Assembly (NCBI GenBank): GCA_012295275.1
Contig: CM022673.1
Location: 25,400,261 to 25,464,260, forward strand
Direction: 5' to 3'
DNA: 64,000 bases
From: Chrysomallon squamiferum
Taxonomy: Eukaryota; Mollusca; Gastropoda; Neomphalida; Peltospiridae
The notes beneath the pieces were generated by a model that was not told where the DNA came from, made no database searches, and worked only from the letters and a program-made list of their open reading frames with translations. Position 1 is the first letter of the stretch, and the number at the start of each line of letters is the position of its first letter. Position numbers and translations under genes: made by a program. Positions 62,508 through 64,000 of the stretch are shown one piece after another.

Positions 62508-64000
62508 TGAATGAAAATTTATTACTTGTTTTTCATTTATTTATAATTTATTTAATAATTTTTTATTTTTTATTTTCAATCTAAGAATTTTTTTCTATAT
62601 ACCAGTATTTTTTATTTTTTATTATTATTTTTTTTTTTAGCCTCTCTCAGGTAATGTCATGCAACAAATGAACACTGTCTGGTATCACTAGAATTATTCA
62701 GACTGAGTGTACAAAGCTTTGCATGCAAGAGTGACGCATTCACTTTATGAACAGTGACGTCCAAATTGAAAAGCACTCTCTCAGGAAATGTTCCTACTTG
62801 TCACTCTGATTATCACTATCTGACATTGTAGTATTTGTCACTTTGAATTTCCATTGTGATGCTGTTTACTGCGGTAATAACGACAGCTATTAAAACGTAT
62901 GCTTGCTTGTGTCACTCTTGTCAGTTGTGTTTTAAAAGAAGTGAACGTCACGTTTGTGTGGAGTAACTTCGACAGCAGCAAACAGACCATTACTAGGAAT
63001 TTACTGATAATGTATGGTGCAGAGAAAAAAAAGAAAAGAAAAGAACTGTTAACGAACAAGCACTGAAAATTTTGTTATGAAGTCTAAAATTTTAGGCAAC
63101 TTTTTAAAAAGACATGTTTAAAAAAATGATATAAATTAATGAGACTGTTGTAATTATATGCAAACTATATGAACAACAAATATATAAAATATTCGATTTT
63201 TACATGATCTATGTATTTTTACCATATACATTTTATGAATTTTTAATTTTGTGTGTATGTAAAATATATATATTTTTTCCCTTTCCAACATGCATTGTAG
63301 ACTATTTTCCAATTCTGACTTGGCTGCCATTCACCCATTTTCACAGTGAACTTACAAACAAGTAATCTAATTCAGGTTTTAACTATTTAAATGGAGATGT
63401 GTTTGCACACAGATCTTATAAACTGTGAAACTGTAAATGTCATGCTGTAACTTTTTGTAAAATTCTGTTCTAAAAACAGTCGATTTAAAAGTTAAATTTT
63501 TATCACTGCTTGTTTACATGCAATAGCTGATTGTTTTTTTTTGTCCTGGGATCTAAAACATTTATTCATTCATTCTTGCTTACTGCCTAAGCTTATCTAA
63601 ACCACTGTTTCCTAACATTTTATTTTTTTTTAACCCCATTTTGAATAATTTTTCAGATTAGGCTTCTGTGTTAAATTTTATAACAGGATAAAAGTATGAT
63701 AAATTATGTAATGTATTTGTATAATTATAATATTTAACTTTGGCCATTTGTTCTTAAAGAGTCACCAATTTCAATTATGTTAAAATTTCTTTATATTTCT
63801 GTTTTGTTCTCTGTGTAACAATAAAAACATATTCTAGTAACAGAAATTAATTAATTACAGTTCAGACTGCCAGTATATGCTAGTACTATAAGTATAAACT
63901 GTTTTTTGTTTTTTTTTGTATACTTTATCAGTAACACATAGTTAGATGATTTGTGTGGGAAGTAATGTGTATATAATAGAAAAACTAAAACAAATTATTG
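62202..64000 (-). other. Intron of the LMO gene
   Basis: Because LIM2 begins exactly at 62201 after a good acceptor, this stretch to the window edge should be intron. It contains a poly-A run at 62481-62507, T-rich tracts and a more balanced block at about 62640-63010; no exon for LIM1 is visible on the minus strand. Confidence 0.7.

Noticed and set aside
62838-63059. 73-codon minus-strand frame as a possible LMO upstream exon
   Set aside because: It lacks the LIM1 cysteine/histidine pattern and matching splice phases.

Overview
The window is strongly AT-rich eukaryotic nuclear DNA with small GT/AG-spliced exons, long 3' regions and many microsatellites, minisatellites and decayed DNA transposons. 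The gene set (BICRA-like, FANCE-like, SENP1/2-like, LMO-like) is animal. The dispersed AAGGGAnnnAACT-type motifs, the low GC and the repeat style suggest a lophotrochozoan, most likely a mollusc; species is not resolved. I see no prokaryotic, viral, rRNA, tRNA or CRISPR feature.

Layout. (1) 1-6744 (+): 3' part of a BICRA/GLTSCR1 homologue, a subunit of non-canonical BAF (GBAF) chromatin remodelling complexes, open at the left edge, followed by a long 3' UTR-like tract. (2) 13492-17885 (-): complete 11-exon gene for a 324-residue coiled-coil/BAR-type protein, tail-to-tail with BICRA; its core resembles fungal eisosome proteins Pil1/Lsp1. (3) 18692-24120 (+): complete 10-exon FANCE homologue, head-to-head with the BAR gene across about 0.8 kb; its last coding exon has been duplicated downstream. 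(4) 28723-33776 (+): five-exon gene for a small secreted cysteine-rich protein (two VWC-like modules, one LDL-A-like module, a probable GPI signal), with a dead Tc1/mariner element in its last intron. (5) 36512-43395 (+): SENP1/2-type SUMO protease, 16 coding exons found, extreme 5' end not found, followed by decayed copies of its last exon. (6) 60875-62201 (-): 3' part of an LMO/Beadex-type LIM-only gene; LIM2 is present and LIM1 lies beyond the right edge.

The 43.4-60.9 kb stretch between SENP and LMO holds no gene I can support. It contains five minisatellite arrays, two hAT-like fragments, a 0.82-kb tandem duplication and two less AT-rich islands that may be regulatory for LMO. There is no operon logic here; the genes are independent. 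Loose common themes are chromatin/DNA repair (BICRA, FANCE) and SUMO (the SENP protease, consensus SUMO sites in BICRA and a SUMO-interacting-like motif in FANCE), but clustering of these is probably chance.

The items most worth follow-up are the Pil1-like BAR protein, the modular GPI-type VWC/LDL-A protein, recent terminal-exon duplications in two genes, a duplicated 0.4-kb segment carrying an intact kappa-B site, and a hairpin-forming minisatellite just downstream of the LMO stop codon.
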